Part shown: piece by piece, positions 31,498 through 41,996 of the stretch
Position numbering within the stretch: position 1 is the stretch's first letter
Layout of the letters: each line of letters opens with the position of its first letter
Source of the DNA: Serripes groenlandicus
Taxonomy: Eukaryota > Mollusca > Bivalvia > Cardiida > Cardiidae
NCBI GenBank assembly: GCA_031761405.1
Contig: JASEVX010000001.1
Span: 42,869,587-42,933,586 of the forward strand
Direction: 5' to 3'
DNA length: 64,000 nt
Position numbers and translations under genes: made by a program
Notes under the pieces: generated by a model
The model's input: only the letters and a program-made list of their open reading frames with translations
Told to the model about the DNA's origin: nothing
Databases searched by the model: none

Positions 31498-31995
31498 TAA
31501 CACGCGTAAAAAGCATAGGTGCCTACGATAACACGCATAAAATGCATAGGTGCCTGCGATAACACGCGTAAAATGCATAGGTGCCTGCGATAACACGCGT
31601 AAAATGCATAGTTGTCTGCGATAACATGGGTAAAATGCATATGTGCCTGCGATAACACGCGTAAAATGCATAGGTGCCTGCGATAACACGGGTAAAATGC
31701 ATAGGTGCCTGTGATAACACGGGTAAAATGCATAGGTGCCTGCGATAACACGGGTAAAATGCATAGGTGCCTGCGATAACACGCGTAAAATGCATAGGTG
31801 CCTGCGAAAACACGCGTAAAATGCATAGGTGCCGCCGATAACACGCGTAAAATGCATAGGTGCCTGCGATAATACGCGTAAAATGCATAGGTGCCTGCGA
31901 TACCACGCGTAAAATGCATAGGTACCTGCGATAACACGCGTAAATACATAGGTGCCTGCGATAACACGCGTAAATGCATAGGTGCCTGCGAGAAC
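31498..31995. repeat. 31-bp minisatellite, 16 copies
   Basis: Unit AACACGCGTAAAATGCATAG + GTGCCTGCGAT. Copies are about 90-97% alike (ACGGGT, GCCGCCGAT and AATACGCG variants). Contains the palindromes ACGCGT and ATGCAT. Because 31 is not a multiple of 3 and the unit has no minus-strand stop, all three minus frames stay open. This is a length artefact, not a gene. Confidence 0.97.
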
Positions 31996-32052
31996 ATTAC
32001 TAATCCACATGATTATAACTAAGTTGTGTCTTAGTCAAACATCCTAGTTGAT

Positions 32053-32110
32053 GTACTAGAAGAGCGTCCGCCTCGCGAGTTTGATCCCCGGCCGTGCAAT
32101 ACCTTGAATA
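32053..32110 (+). mobile_element. tRNA-like SINE head fragment
   Basis: GTACTAGAAGAGCGTCCGCC (box A-like) and GAGTTTGATCCCCGG (box B-like), with no SINE body after it. Confidence 0.5.
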
Positions 32111-32524
32111 CTTTTAAAATTAATTCATGCGCATGCTATATGATGCAGAACTATGAATACAATTGGAAGCTTTTTTCTCATGGCTTGGCCAATATATATT
32201 GTGCATGGAAAAGTGATTTAATCCCTTCGCTATACGCTAAACAGATGTCGACTTCAACAGCCTTATCTTAGTCGAAAAGTAGGGAGCGATGTGATTAAAG
32301 CCTGCTCTTTAATACTGATATTTAATATTCCTATTTCTGAAACACAAAGTGAATAAGACTGTGATATTTGTTTTGTTTGGTTTTAATTTTGTGGTAATAT
32401 AAGAGTTGATATAATGTTACGTTGCTCGTGAACAAAGGGTTCTTCAAACGTTTTACAATGTGGTTTTAATGTGGTTTTATTTGATGTTAAATGAATTACG
32501 TCGCATCCTCCAAACACGTTCAAG

Positions 32525-32660
32525 GTAACAGTCGATAACTGTAGTTAGCGTGAAGGATTTGAAACTTGGAGTCACGGGTTCGAACCCAGCTCGTGGCCAT
32601 CAACGTGTCGTATCCTTTCCAAGGCACATTTTTATTAGCTCAATACTGGTGTGTAAACCG
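32525..32660 (+). mobile_element. SINE-like head, diverged
   Basis: TAGTTAGCGTGAAGGATTTG then GTCACGGGTTCGAACCCAGC (good box B) and CTCGTGGCC, then TCCTTTCCAAGGCACATTTT and CAATACTGGTGTGTAAACCG, roughly parallel to SINE-1. Confidence 0.5.
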
Positions 32661-32872
32661 GGAATAATAAATAAGAAATACTGCATATAGCGTAACCCCC
32701 GCCCCCACCCAACAGACAAAATACAAAAGTAAAACACACACATATTACGTTAGCTGTCGCTGCTTTAGATCGCTTTCGTGCGGAATTTGTTCATTGAAGG
32801 TTCTTATCTTCATCCGTTTAGCGGTTAAGATAATTAAACAGTCGTCTTCCTTGATAAATAAAAACACAAAAT

Positions 32873-33044
32873 CCTGCTATTAAAATATGTAAAATATACA
32901 TTCTATAGCTGCTAAACGACAGAATGAACCCCTGCTATTAAAATATGTAAAATATACATTCTATAGCTGCTCAACGACAGAATGAACCCCTGCTATTAAA
33001 ATATGTAAAATATACATTCTATAGCTGCTAAACGACAGAATGAA
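32873..33044. repeat. 58-bp tandem repeat, three copies
   Basis: CTGCTATTAAAATATGTAAA begins at 32874, 32932 and 32990. There is only one difference (CTGCTAAACG / CTGCTCAACG), so the array is recent. Confidence 0.96.
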
Positions 33045-33318
33045 ATCCATCAGAATTCGCTACGTTATCAAACAACTCTACTGCCTTATTACGCAAATAA
33101 TAACCGTCGTTCACTGATGGGGAAATCTCCGCCCCTCACAAATGTTACAGTCGAGACAAAAATGTGCTTTATCACAGACAAAACATATAAACCAGGAGTA
33201 GTTTACAAGAGGTTAAACCATTAACGCATTGCTTGATCTTTCAGTTTTACACTCTTCCATTTCGAACTAGAATTGTAACCCCGTTGATGTCCCTCTTATC
33301 ATCTTTATACGCCACATA

Positions 33319-33803
33319 TGAGCCGTCCTGCGAGAAAACCAGTAGTATGGCATCTGCGTTATGTATCGATCCAGATTAGCCTACGCATTGCGCGCAGACT
33401 GATCCGGGCCAACATATTCCGTCTCAGGGGGATAGAGGTATATTTTTTCCTGAAACAGAAAATCCACAGGAGGCGAAAAGTGTCGAGCCGGGTTAGTCTC
33501 CGCAGCATGCTTAACCCTTTCCCTCATATAGACGCTTTCTGACGCCTCTGCAGCAGACGGCTATTTGAAAACATAGTGACAAAAGAAGAAATTGCACAAA
33601 ACGTGCAATTTCTCCTTTTGACACAATGTTTTCCACTTTTTGTCATAGGTTATCCATTCAATTATGGAGATTTTCTATTTTTTGACAAAATACGTTCAAA
33701 GTCGTCTGCTGCAGAATTGTTGTATGAGGGAAAGGGTTAAGCTGATCTTGGTCGATACTTTACGCAGAGTCTATAGTGTTGGTTTTCTCACGGGACGGCC
33801 CAT
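33319..33803. mobile_element. B MITE split by an A MITE; right end merges into a minisatellite
   Basis: TGAGCCGTCCTGCGAGAAAA at left; at right GTTGGTTTTCTCACGGGACGGCC. The inner arm AGCATGC / GCTGATCTTGGTCGATACTT is interrupted by A at 33511. The last bases are also the first bases of the 44-bp array. Confidence 0.9.
33511..33740. mobile_element. A MITE inserted in B with TTAA duplication
   Basis: TTAACCCTTTCCCTCATATA to GTATGAGGGAAAGGGTTAA. Host sequence reads AGCATGC before and GCTGATC after. Uninterrupted B copies read AGCATGCTTAGGCTGATC, so removing A and one TTAA restores the site. This is the clearest evidence for TTAA target choice. Confidence 0.95.
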
Positions 33804-34585
33804 TCGACGTTGGTGGGAGACCAGGATTATAACCCCGGACGGCCCATTCGACGTTGGTGGGAGACCAGGATTATAACCCCGGACGGCCCATTCGACGTTG
33901 GTGGGAGATCAGGATTATAACCCCGGACGGCCCATTCGACGTTGGTGGGAGACCAGGATTATAACCCCGGACGGCCCATTCGACGTTGGTGGGAGACCAG
34001 GATTATAACCCCGGACGGCCCATTCGACGTTGGTGGGAGACCAGGATAATAACCCCGGACGGCCCATTCGACGTTGGTGGGAGACCAGGATTATAACCCC
34101 GGACGGCCCATTCGACGTTGGTGGGAGACCAGGATTATAACCCCGGACGGCCCATTCGACGTTGGTGGGAGACCAGGATTATAACCCCGGACGGCCCATT
34201 CGACGTTGGTGGGAGACCAGGATTATAACCCCGGACGGCCCATTCGACGTTGGTGGGAGACCAGGATTATAACCCCGGACGGCCCATTCGACGTTGGTGG
34301 GAGACCAGGATTATAACCCCGGACGGCCCATTCGACGTTGGTGGGAGACCAGGATTATAACCCCGGACGGCCCATTCGACGTTGGTGGGAGACCAGGATT
34401 ATAACCCCGGACGGCCCATTCGACGTTGGTGGGAGACCAGGATTATAACCCCGGACGGCCCATTCGACGTTGGTGGGAGACCAGGATTATAACCCCGGAC
34501 GGCCCATTCGACGTTGGTGGGAGACCAGGATTATAACCCCGGACGGCCCATTCGACGTTGGTGGGAGACCAGGATTATAACCCCG
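33794..34585. repeat. 44-bp minisatellite, 18 copies
   Basis: Unit GACGGCCCATTCGACGTTGG + TGGGAGACCAGGATTATAACCCCG, repeating exactly every 44 bp from 33794 to 34585. Only two single-base variants were noticed (GAGATCAGG at about 33906, GGATAATAA at about 34043). The first GACGGCC is the tip of the B element. GGAGACCAGGATTATAACCC resembles the SINE-2 box B region (GGAGACCATGTTCGATTCCC). Confidence 0.97.
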
Positions 34586-34608
34586 GACGGCTCATACGAT
34601 ATACTATA

Positions 34609-34874
34609 AAAATGGTAGTAATGGCTATCCGACTTGGTGCTCAATGAAAATGGTAGTAATGGCTATCCGACTTGGTGCTCAATGAAAATGGTAGTAATGG
34701 CTATCCGACTTGGTGCTCAATGAAAATGGTAGTAATGGCTATCCGACTTGGTGCTCAATGAAAATGGTAGTAATGGCTATCCGACTTGGTGCTCAATGAA
34801 AATGGTAGTAATGGCTATCCGACTTGGTGCTCAATGAAAATGGTAGTAATGGCTATCCGACTTGGTGCTCAATG
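34609..34874. repeat. 38-bp minisatellite, seven copies, from SINE-2 body
   Basis: Unit AAAATGGTAGTAATGGCTAT + CCGACTTGGTGCTCAATG, seven identical copies. Right after comes TTGCCGGGATAGCATTACGA, which continues the SINE-2 body (TGGTAGTAAT..CCTTGGTGCTCA..TTGCGGGGTTATCATAACGA at 14822-15066). Confidence 0.95.
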
Positions 34875-35128
34875 TTGCCGGGATAGCATTACGACTGTTC
34901 ATTATGTTACATGATATTTTGCCATATACTACACAAAACAACATATAGACAGCAAGTTCATATATTAAAGATGAAATCAATGACATAGTACAGATGAAAT
35001 TCCGTTAGTACTGGTAGATTACCCTAGACACGCAGTGAAACGACTAATATACTGTTGAAAGCGGCAAAAAACACCAAACTACGATATGTGATACCACTAT
35101 ACCCATATTCGCTACACGCGATACAATG

Positions 35129-35386
35129 TGAGCGTTTCCACGAGGAAACCAACGTTATAAACTCTGCGTAATGTATCGACCTAAATTAGCTTGCGCAATC
35201 CGCGCAGGCTAATCCGGGCCGACACATTCCGCGTCAGGGGGATAGAGGTAAAGAGTAATGATTCTGAAACAGAAAATCAACAGGAGGCGTAAAGTGTCTG
35301 TCCGGGTTAGCCTGCGTAGAATTCTTAGGCTAATCCGTGTCGATACTTTACGCAGTGTCCACAATGTTTTCTCGTGAGACGGCTAA
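35129..35386. mobile_element. B MITE
   Basis: TGAGCGTTTCCACGAGGAAA to TTTCTCGTGAGACGGCTAA. CGCGTCAGGGGGATAGAGGT and GGCGTAAAGTGTCTGTCCGG in the middle. Confidence 0.87.
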
Positions 35387-35820
35387 TGTATATTGCGTTA
35401 CAGTATGAAACCCTCGACTTTCATTGAGTCTTTTTCGAGTGTGTGAGGGCCGATGGGCCCATTCAGATGATGAATGCAGTTGAGATTGTGTAACTTATTG
35501 GCTGTTAACGTCATGCAGAAGCCGGGGGATGGTATCGCAGGTATTTTGTTTAAGCACTTTTGATTCATTACTGACAATCATTTTCATAACCACTGCCAAA
35601 ATCTAAGACATACGAAATATTTGAGCCGCGTCTCGCGATTAAGGTGCTTGTTGCATTAGCGTACAGTGAATACTTAGTTGAGTATGGGCATACACACAGT
35701 CTCACCAGAGGCTTCACTGTCAGCTTACATGAAGAAACGCCATAAAAGTAATTTTTCTAACGAAAATCTGTGATTGTATGCCAACCTCATTCTACTGCAA
35801 TACCCTGCACAATAACCTTA
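35387..35820. other. Gene-free stretch, nothing firm
   Basis: 35655-35735 (GTACAGTGAATACTTAGTTG, CAGTCTCACCAGAGGCTTCA) shares words with 10130, 13310, 44430 and 44670, a low-copy dispersed repeat. Confidence 0.4.
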
Positions 35821-36050
35821 TCAGTTTCCCGCGTGCAACTAATCTACAGCAGTCGACTATTAAATCATCCAGGCAAAAACATGACAAATCTCTGTAAACA
35901 AAGGTGAAATTACTAAATCAAATACTCGAAAACATTGCGGCAAAAGGGGAAAATTGCTCGTTTTGAGCAAGTTTTCCTTTTGTCACAGTGTTTTCAAAAG
36001 TTATCTGCTACAGTGGCATCTCAAAGCGTCTATTTGAGGGAAAGGGTTAA
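35821..36050. mobile_element. A MITE
   Basis: TCAGTTTCCCGCGTGCAACT at left has lost TTAACCC; right GTCTATTTGAGGGAAAGGGT then TAA. Centre AAATTGCTCGTTTTGAGCAA. Confidence 0.82.
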
Positions 36051-36770
36051 AACGAGGATACAATTGGATCCGAAATTACCCGACGGGGCTGATTTATAAG
36101 ACAAACATAAGACAGTGCTTGATTTGGACCAGGTCACACGAAAATATGCTTTCAGGAATTTGCGAACAGTGAATACACAAGCCGGTCAGACGACGGTGCC
36201 TCTGAAGTGTATGCCGAGGGTCTTCCAAGTTCGGTATCTGATTAGAATAGTATCCCCTACAAACATCTGGATAACGTTAACAACTAAAGTAGTGGTGTAT
36301 TTGTATGATATAATGATATGTTCGTCGTAAATCGAAATCATATTTAGAACCTTGAAAGTCGGGTTTCCTAAGGTATGGTTTATTTACCAGAGGTTTGACA
36401 CCAGTCAGGTGTGTGTGTCGACCGATATACTTGCAACCAACACAATCAGATACATAACATATCAAGTAAAAAACAAGTTGTGAACAATAGTTGTTACTTC
36501 AATGCCGATTTGCACTGTTTTCAAAACTCATGACGATAGCAAAATTATCAATGATTCTCACTTGACAAACCAGAACTAAGCTAGGACCCGTACCTTTCTT
36601 ATATGAGCACCGCAAGCAACGACCGAAGCATAATCAACACTAGAATACATCATTGTCAAAGTCGTTAATTGATAATTAACAAAACTTTGATCATTTAAAT
36701 TATAATTAAGTATGCGATTGAACTTAATTACATTCAATTTTGTTTGATTGCTGGTGTTTATCACACAACC
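36051..36770. other. Gene-free stretch, nothing recognised
   Basis: No shared repeat and no supportable coding sequence. Confidence 0.4.
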
Positions 36771-36972
36771 CGAGGGCTTGGCGCGAAACAGTTGTAACTT
36801 AAAACCTATTTTGAAAACCCTGGTTTAGGGGCAATTTTGACCCTTTTGTAAACAATGCAAATTTGTTTACCAAGAAAAAAGATTTAACGCTTATAAAGAC
36901 TTTATGGCGAGGTGATTAACCTTGGTAAAAAATTACCAATTTTAGTTACAACCGTTTCACGCCAAGCCCTCG
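36771..36972. mobile_element. H MITE, centre deleted
   Basis: CGAGGGCTTGGCGCGAAACA to CCGTTTCACGCCAAGCCCTCG. About 45 bp of the central hairpin is gone (AATGCAAATTTGTTTACCAA replaces it). Confidence 0.88.
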
Positions 36973-37070
36973 AACCGGTATTATTTATCCAGACACAGAT
37001 GCTAACCCCGCAACCCAGGGCTCAAAGGAATGAATTCATTATTACTATGTTAAATGATCACCTTCAAACA
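36973..37070 (-). mobile_element. SINE-2 fragment next to H
   Basis: TTTATCCAGACACAGATGCT, AACCCCGCAACCCAGGGCTC, then TTATTACTATGTTAAATGAT. The part that should lie left of H is not found, so H may have landed in an already truncated SINE. Confidence 0.6.
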
Positions 37071-37355
37071 ATGTCTAGAACAGTGGTACAACGCCATCAC
37101 AGACCTTGGCAGTTTAGTGTCAGAAGTACCGAAGGGTAAAGGGTTTTCGAGATGAGGGGTTCAACAGCTGATTGATGAGAATTTTGACATATTATGAAAG
37201 GATAACAAGACTCTGGTAAAGTGTTCGCCAAGTACCGTCTTACAAAAAGTCATAACACACGGTACGGTATTCGTGAATGTCTAGTAACAAGGTTTACGAA
37301 AATCTGTGAGGAATGAAGGCATCAAGAGTATCATAAGAGCGGCGCTCTGCGAAAT

Positions 37356-37640
37356 CCAAACGCACTTGCATTTGCAATCAGTGTCTGATCTGGATTTAGC
37401 ATAGAAGGTTTCAAGAAACTTCTGTAGACGTTTTTGCCACACGTGCATTTATGACGCAAAGGTTGTTTTTTCTTGAATGAACATATGTAAATATTACACT
37501 AATGTAGTTTTTCCCGAATCACCGCTCGTATTCACATGTAGATATTACGATAAGGTTGTTTTTCATGAATCACCACTCGCATTCACATGTTACTATCACG
37601 ATAAAGTAGGTTTTCCTGAATCACCGTTCAATTTTTATCT
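37356..37640 (+). mobile_element. F element with triplicated end
   Basis: CAGTGTCTGATCTGGATTTA, AGCATAGAAGGTTTCAAGAA, then a block of about 60 bp (ATTACACTAATGTAGTTTTT, CCCGAATCACCGCTCGTATT) repeated at 37490, 37545 and 37602. Confidence 0.7.
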
Positions 37641-38227
37641 TAATGTTTGTCAAAGACCTTAATTCGAACTTTTAAAATTATAAAAGAACGTTTCAAGATT
37701 TTACTTTCCTTAATTGAGATGTTTTCAGTTAACAAAAAAATAACGAAACCGATTAAAGTTAATACATTTCTATAATGGTTTTCCTTTCACAATTGCTTCC
37801 ACGTGTGCATCGTCTCTATTCAAAAACAAAGCTGTTGGAAGCGTATTTGTACAGATGGCATAAGCCATGGATATTACTCAAACATTATCGTCTTCAGATG
37901 TATCAAACCTCAATAACAAAATGCACAGATGAGTTATAAACGATTTCTCGTTAAATTTAATTACGTCAAAATCCATTAATTATAGTACTAGAAACGTCAT
38001 AACGTGTACCTTGCATTATGAACCATTTCATAGTTAATAGAAGCGTCGTACATTTGCGACCAGTGTAGATGCAGACTAGCGAGTGGTTTCGCAAAGGGTT
38101 GCATAAATGTTCACTGTTTGTGCAGATGCCACAATGTCCTATCTCACAGAGCCAAATTAGAAACATCGCAGGGAACACTCATCCTAAAGCATGCAAGAAA
38201 CGAAGATACGTAACTCAAACTGATATG
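37641..38227. other. Gene-free stretch, nothing firm
   Basis: A trace of the F start occurs at 38053 (TTGCGACCAGTGTAGATGCA). The rest is unassigned. Confidence 0.4.
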
Positions 38228-38467
38228 AGCTCGCACGTGGGAAAAGGTACAAGTTGGAATTTCTGGTCAGAGTAGATACAGATCATGCTGTTCATCTGCT
38301 TACTAGGATCTACACAAGTTGAATTAAGCTTATAACGAGCTTACGCAAATAATTATCATGGAAACGGGCACTGTAGATATTTCTCAAACAGTTCTGAAGC
38401 ATATACTGATCTGGATCTACACAGTTCACAGAAGACAATTTGTATATTTTCCCATAGACGGGCTCAT
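38228..38467. mobile_element. G MITE
   Basis: GAGCTCGCACGTGGGAAAAG, GTACAAGTTGGAATTTCTGG, ACACAAGTTGAATTAAGCTT, CTGATCTGGATCTACACAGT, TTTTCCCATAGACGGGCTCA. Same layout as 53916-54140. Confidence 0.8.
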
Positions 38468-38830
38468 ACACGATCGAACGCAGCTTTTACCCAGATAGCT
38501 GAGCGTCATTATTGACATGCAAAATTCCGAGATTTAGCGTCTGTAACGGCTGATCTAAGCCTTTCCGTCAATGCATTGCGCAAAACAATTTCATCATGAT
38601 GTTGCTTATATGCAGTCGGCATTGATGTTTAAAGAATACTTTATTAACGATCATTAGAAGCCTTGGATTTAATTAATAAGACAGATAGTATCTAAATTAC
38701 ACTTAAAATATACAAATCTGTAATAGTAAAATGTATTTTATCGTCTTAAAATTACTACATAATTGTTAAAACGAATTAAAATAAATAAGTTCATAACAAA
38801 AAAATCAGCGTTGGTTAAAGATACACATAT

Positions 38831-39077
38831 CGAGGGCTTGGCGTGAAACGATTGTAACTTAAATTGGTATTTTTTTACCAAGGTTAATCACTTCGCCATA
38901 AAGTCTTTATAAGCGTTAAATCAATTTTCTTGGTAAACAATGGAAATTTAGGTGCCATTGCTCGTCTGAGCAATGGCACCTAAATTTGCATTTTTTACAA
39001 AGGGGTCAAAATTGACCCTAAACCAGGGCTTTCAAAATAGGTTTTAAGTTACAAACGTTTCACGCCAAGCCCCTCGA
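38831..39077. mobile_element. H MITE, near-complete
   Basis: CGAGGGCTTGGCGTGAAACG to ACGTTTCACGCCAAGCCCCT then CG. Flanks ATAT / ATAT. Centre GTGCCATTGCTCGTCTGAGC, AATGGCAC. Confidence 0.93.
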
Positions 39078-39087
39078 TATGCTCGCT

Positions 39088-39269
39088 GAACCCCGTTGAC
39101 GCCTAATGAAGCATCTACAGCATACGACTTTTAAACACATTTAGGCAAAAAGAAAAATAGCTCGTACAAACTCAATAATTATATTTTCATTTGTAGAGAT
39201 TACAATATAATTGTCGAGGGGATTACACAGGCGTCTGCTGCAGATTTGTTGAGAGTAGGAAAGGATTAA
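39088..39269. mobile_element. A MITE, worn and short
   Basis: TGAACCCCGTTGACGCCTAA, GCATACGACTTTTAAACACA, right GTCTGCTGCAGATTTGTTGA, TAGGAAAGGATTAA. The central hairpin is missing. Confidence 0.6.
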
Positions 39270-39474
39270 TAGTAAGCTTTGTACTGGATGAAGCGAAGCG
39301 GTAAGTTACCCTAGTGGGTCATTTCGGTACCAACTTATAAACATGATGAAAGAAAAATGTTGAAACATCTCCAAAAGGCTGAAAGTTTACACGTACAATT
39401 GAAAAAGAATTGGAAATATTGTGGAGAAAAGAATGGTTCATTTTGAGCAACTTCTCCTTTGCTCAAATTATTTG

Positions 39475-39686
39475 TTAACCCTGCAAACGCATTTCGACGT
39501 ATTTGTAGCAGACGATTTTAAAAAAACATTGTGACAAAAGGAGAAATTGCCCATTTTTAGCAATTTCTCCTTTAACCCTCAATGTTTTCCATTCTAATCT
39601 TTATTCATACCTTCATTTATACTTATGTAATACATTTTTCCAAAGATGATTTCGTCTGCTGTTTGATGTATGTGGGAAAGGATTGA
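39475..39686. mobile_element. A MITE
   Basis: TTAACCCTGCAAACGCATTT to GTATGTGGGAAAGGATTGA. Centre AAATTGCCCATTTTTAGCAA. A third partial A core sits just before it (39400-39465). Confidence 0.82.
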
Positions 39687-40163
39687 TAAGGATGGAGAAA
39701 ACGCCTATAATACAATTGGTTCAGTGTGGCATGATTGGTAAACACCACTTTGTAGTTTATTATTAGAGGAATTCTTTTCAACTAATTATTATCAACACAT
39801 GCACAACAACAAACGCCATTCCTCACTGTCAGTTTCGTGTTCAAACGGAATAATTTGTTGTTCGAGCTGCACTCTGTGAAGACCAACCATAGGGCATTTG
39901 CGACCACTGCTCGTTAATCCATATCAGCAATGATCTGACATTGCACTGATCAGACTGTGCGGATACGTTGGTAGCTCTGGATCTACATGTTGATTTACAC
40001 AAATCGCCGCTCATCTGTAGTATCGATACGGAAGTCGAGAAAATAACTGCGTACAGGGTACACAGGCCATGATTGTTACAGTGTTGATTATGTACATATA
40101 ACACGTGGTAAGGGAAGATCTTTGATCAATTTATATATTTATTTTTTTGTATGTCACTTTCCG

Positions 40164-40402
40164 TCGCTTTCAACATTGTTTAGTGTTTTTATTTATATAA
40201 CGGCGTTTCCTGGGTAAGTTACAATAACAACTGGTCCATTTATCCAGACACCAACGAGTCAGTCATAATGCTAACCCCACAACCCTGAGGGAGAGCCATT
40301 ACTACCTTTTTTAAAGTCTTTGGAATGACCCGGCCGGAGATCGAACCCGCGATCTCATGCACCCGAGGCGGACGCTCTACCAATGCACCACCGAACCGGT
40401 TT
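40164..40402 (-). mobile_element. SINE-2, reference copy
   Basis: Read on the minus strand: head GGTGCATTGGTAGAGCGTCC (box A), CGCGGGTTCGATCTCCGGCC (box B), CCAAAGACTTTAAAAAAGGT, GGGTTGTGGGGTTAGCATTA, GTGTCTGGATAAATGGACCA, ACCCAGGAAACGCCGTTATA, TTGAAAGCGAC. Length about 240. The head is tRNA-derived; there is no long simple tail, unlike SINE-1. Confidence 0.88.
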
Positions 40403-40569
40403 GTAATTCTATAACTCAGTATAAAACTTGTGCTGTGTGTACTCAAAGAAGTGTCCCTGCATACAATACAATACAAAAGGAAGCAAGCGCCTTTAAAAAC
40501 AACTAGCCAAAAATATGTAGACTATCTATACATGAAATTAGTTTGCGCGGCGCTCTACAAAACCTAAGC

Positions 40570-40776
40570 TTAACCCTTTCCCTCATGTAATCGCTTTCGG
40601 ACGCCTCTGCAGCAGACGGCTTTTTGAAAACATAGTGACAAAAGAAGAAATTGCACAAAACGTGCAATTTCTCCTTTTGCCAATGTTTTCCACTTTTAGT
40701 CATAGGTTATCCATTCAATTATAGAGATTTTCAAAGTCGTCTTCTGCAGAATTGTCGTATGAGGGGAAAGGGTTAA
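40570..40776. mobile_element. A MITE, TTAA to TTAA
   Basis: TTAACCCTTTCCCTCATGTA to GTATGAGGGGAAAGGGTTAA. About 20 bp shorter than its relatives through loss of TTTTTTGACAAAATACGT in the right arm. Confidence 0.9.
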
Positions 40777-40786
40777 GACATTGCCG

Positions 40787-40982
40787 ACAGGTATAGATCC
40801 AGATTAGCCGGTCCATCTGTTTAGACTGATCTGGCTTTATCCCGTGCCTTTACCGATGACATTACAGTTAAGAGACAAGTAAAGCAGAATCTATTTGGAT
40901 CCAGAGCATGACAGCGCAGGCAGGTCTTTTTGTCATGTGTAATCATTCCGGGTTAGTTTTCTTGGATCACCGTTCAATATAT
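40787..40982 (+). mobile_element. F element
   Basis: GTATAGATCCAGATTAGCCG, TTAGACTGATCTGGCTTTAT, CTATTTGGATCCAGAGCATG, GCAGGTCTTTTTGTCATGTG, GGTTAGTTTTCTTGGATCAC. Confidence 0.72.
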
Positions 40983-41559
40983 TGTAAGTAATGTTATGAC
41001 AATTAACACCATTTGTCCCAATGTTTTGTTTTTGTTTTTTTTAAAGTCGTCTGCAAATGCATGAAAAAAGTGACTACATGTGAAAAGTGGATGCTACATT
41101 TTCTTTTCTGACTTCACTGTCTGATACCGGGGTAAATACCTCTATATCTCAATTGCCAAGTATTTCTCAACAAAACTTCTAATTACGTGCTTAAAGAAAC
41201 ACATAGACAAAGAAAGAAAAAACACACACAATTACAAGAGAATGAATGTATCCAGATTATGTGTGTTGCCACCTGTACAATTAGCCGAGCATTTGTTTCC
41301 GTAATAACACAGCCCATTACAGACAACGGTTTTAATTAATGACGTCACAGTTCCCACCCACGTGATAAAAACTGCACGATATTAAACGATTCGGAATGGT
41401 TCGATAGTTTACCTTGCAGTCAATTTCATGTTACGACGAGACCCATATTGATGCAACATGGACGTGATTTGTTAATGCATTTTGCAATCAAGTAGAGAGT
41501 ATTACATGCATTATATTCCAAGGCATGTCTGTGCATTAATTAAGGTACTTTCTCGAAAA
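40983..41559. other. Gene-free stretch with a worn A right half
   Basis: 41010-41090 (TTTGTCCCAATGTTTTGTTT, AAAGTCGTCTGCAAATGCAT) is an A right arm. The rest is unassigned. Confidence 0.45.
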
Positions 41560-41996
41560 TTAATGAAGTGTCTACAAGGTCATTTTCAGAGTTGACCTTG
41601 TGACCAAATATTCGACTTGACATAACATATATTTGAACACGGCCTATACACCATCAACAGTGTCAAGAACGCGGATTTCCAAATAAGACCTACTGATCTA
41701 GTTGTAGACCCTCAATATTTGGAGATGACCTATATTCGAACTTGGCCGAGGTATCACGAAGACAAACATTTTGACAAAGTTTCAACAATCCATATATTTT
41801 TTTATTTGGCCCTAGTGACCTAGTTTCATTTTATCGACATGCCCATATTCAAACGAACACAAGCTTAAAGCGTTTCAATAATATTGAATTAACTCTCTGG
41901 CCACTAGAATTTCCACAAGCAAATTGTTGATGACGCGCGGACGAACAACGGACGAAGGGCAACGGACACAGTGCGATCATGATAGCTCTCATTTAG
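41560..41996 (+). repeat. Dispersed repeat with 'ACCTAGTTT..ATTCGAACTTG' modules
   Basis: Loose internal repeats of GACCTAGTTTC, CCATATTC(A/G)AAC and AAGATAAACATTTTGACAAA-like words, ending GCAAATTGTTGATGACGCGC, GGACGAACAACGGACGAAGG, ACACAGTGCGATCATGATAG. I know this ending from many mollusc genomes as an unclassified, widely dispersed repeat; that is memory, not a search. Confidence 0.6.

Noticed and set aside
31486..32010. 174-codon minus frame with a repeating GTYAFYACYRRHLCILRV pattern
   Set aside because: It is the translation of the 31-bp minisatellite; the other two minus frames are open as well.
33794..34585. Possible CRISPR array or satellite gene cluster
   Set aside because: Exact 44-bp head-to-tail units, no spacers, no open frame.
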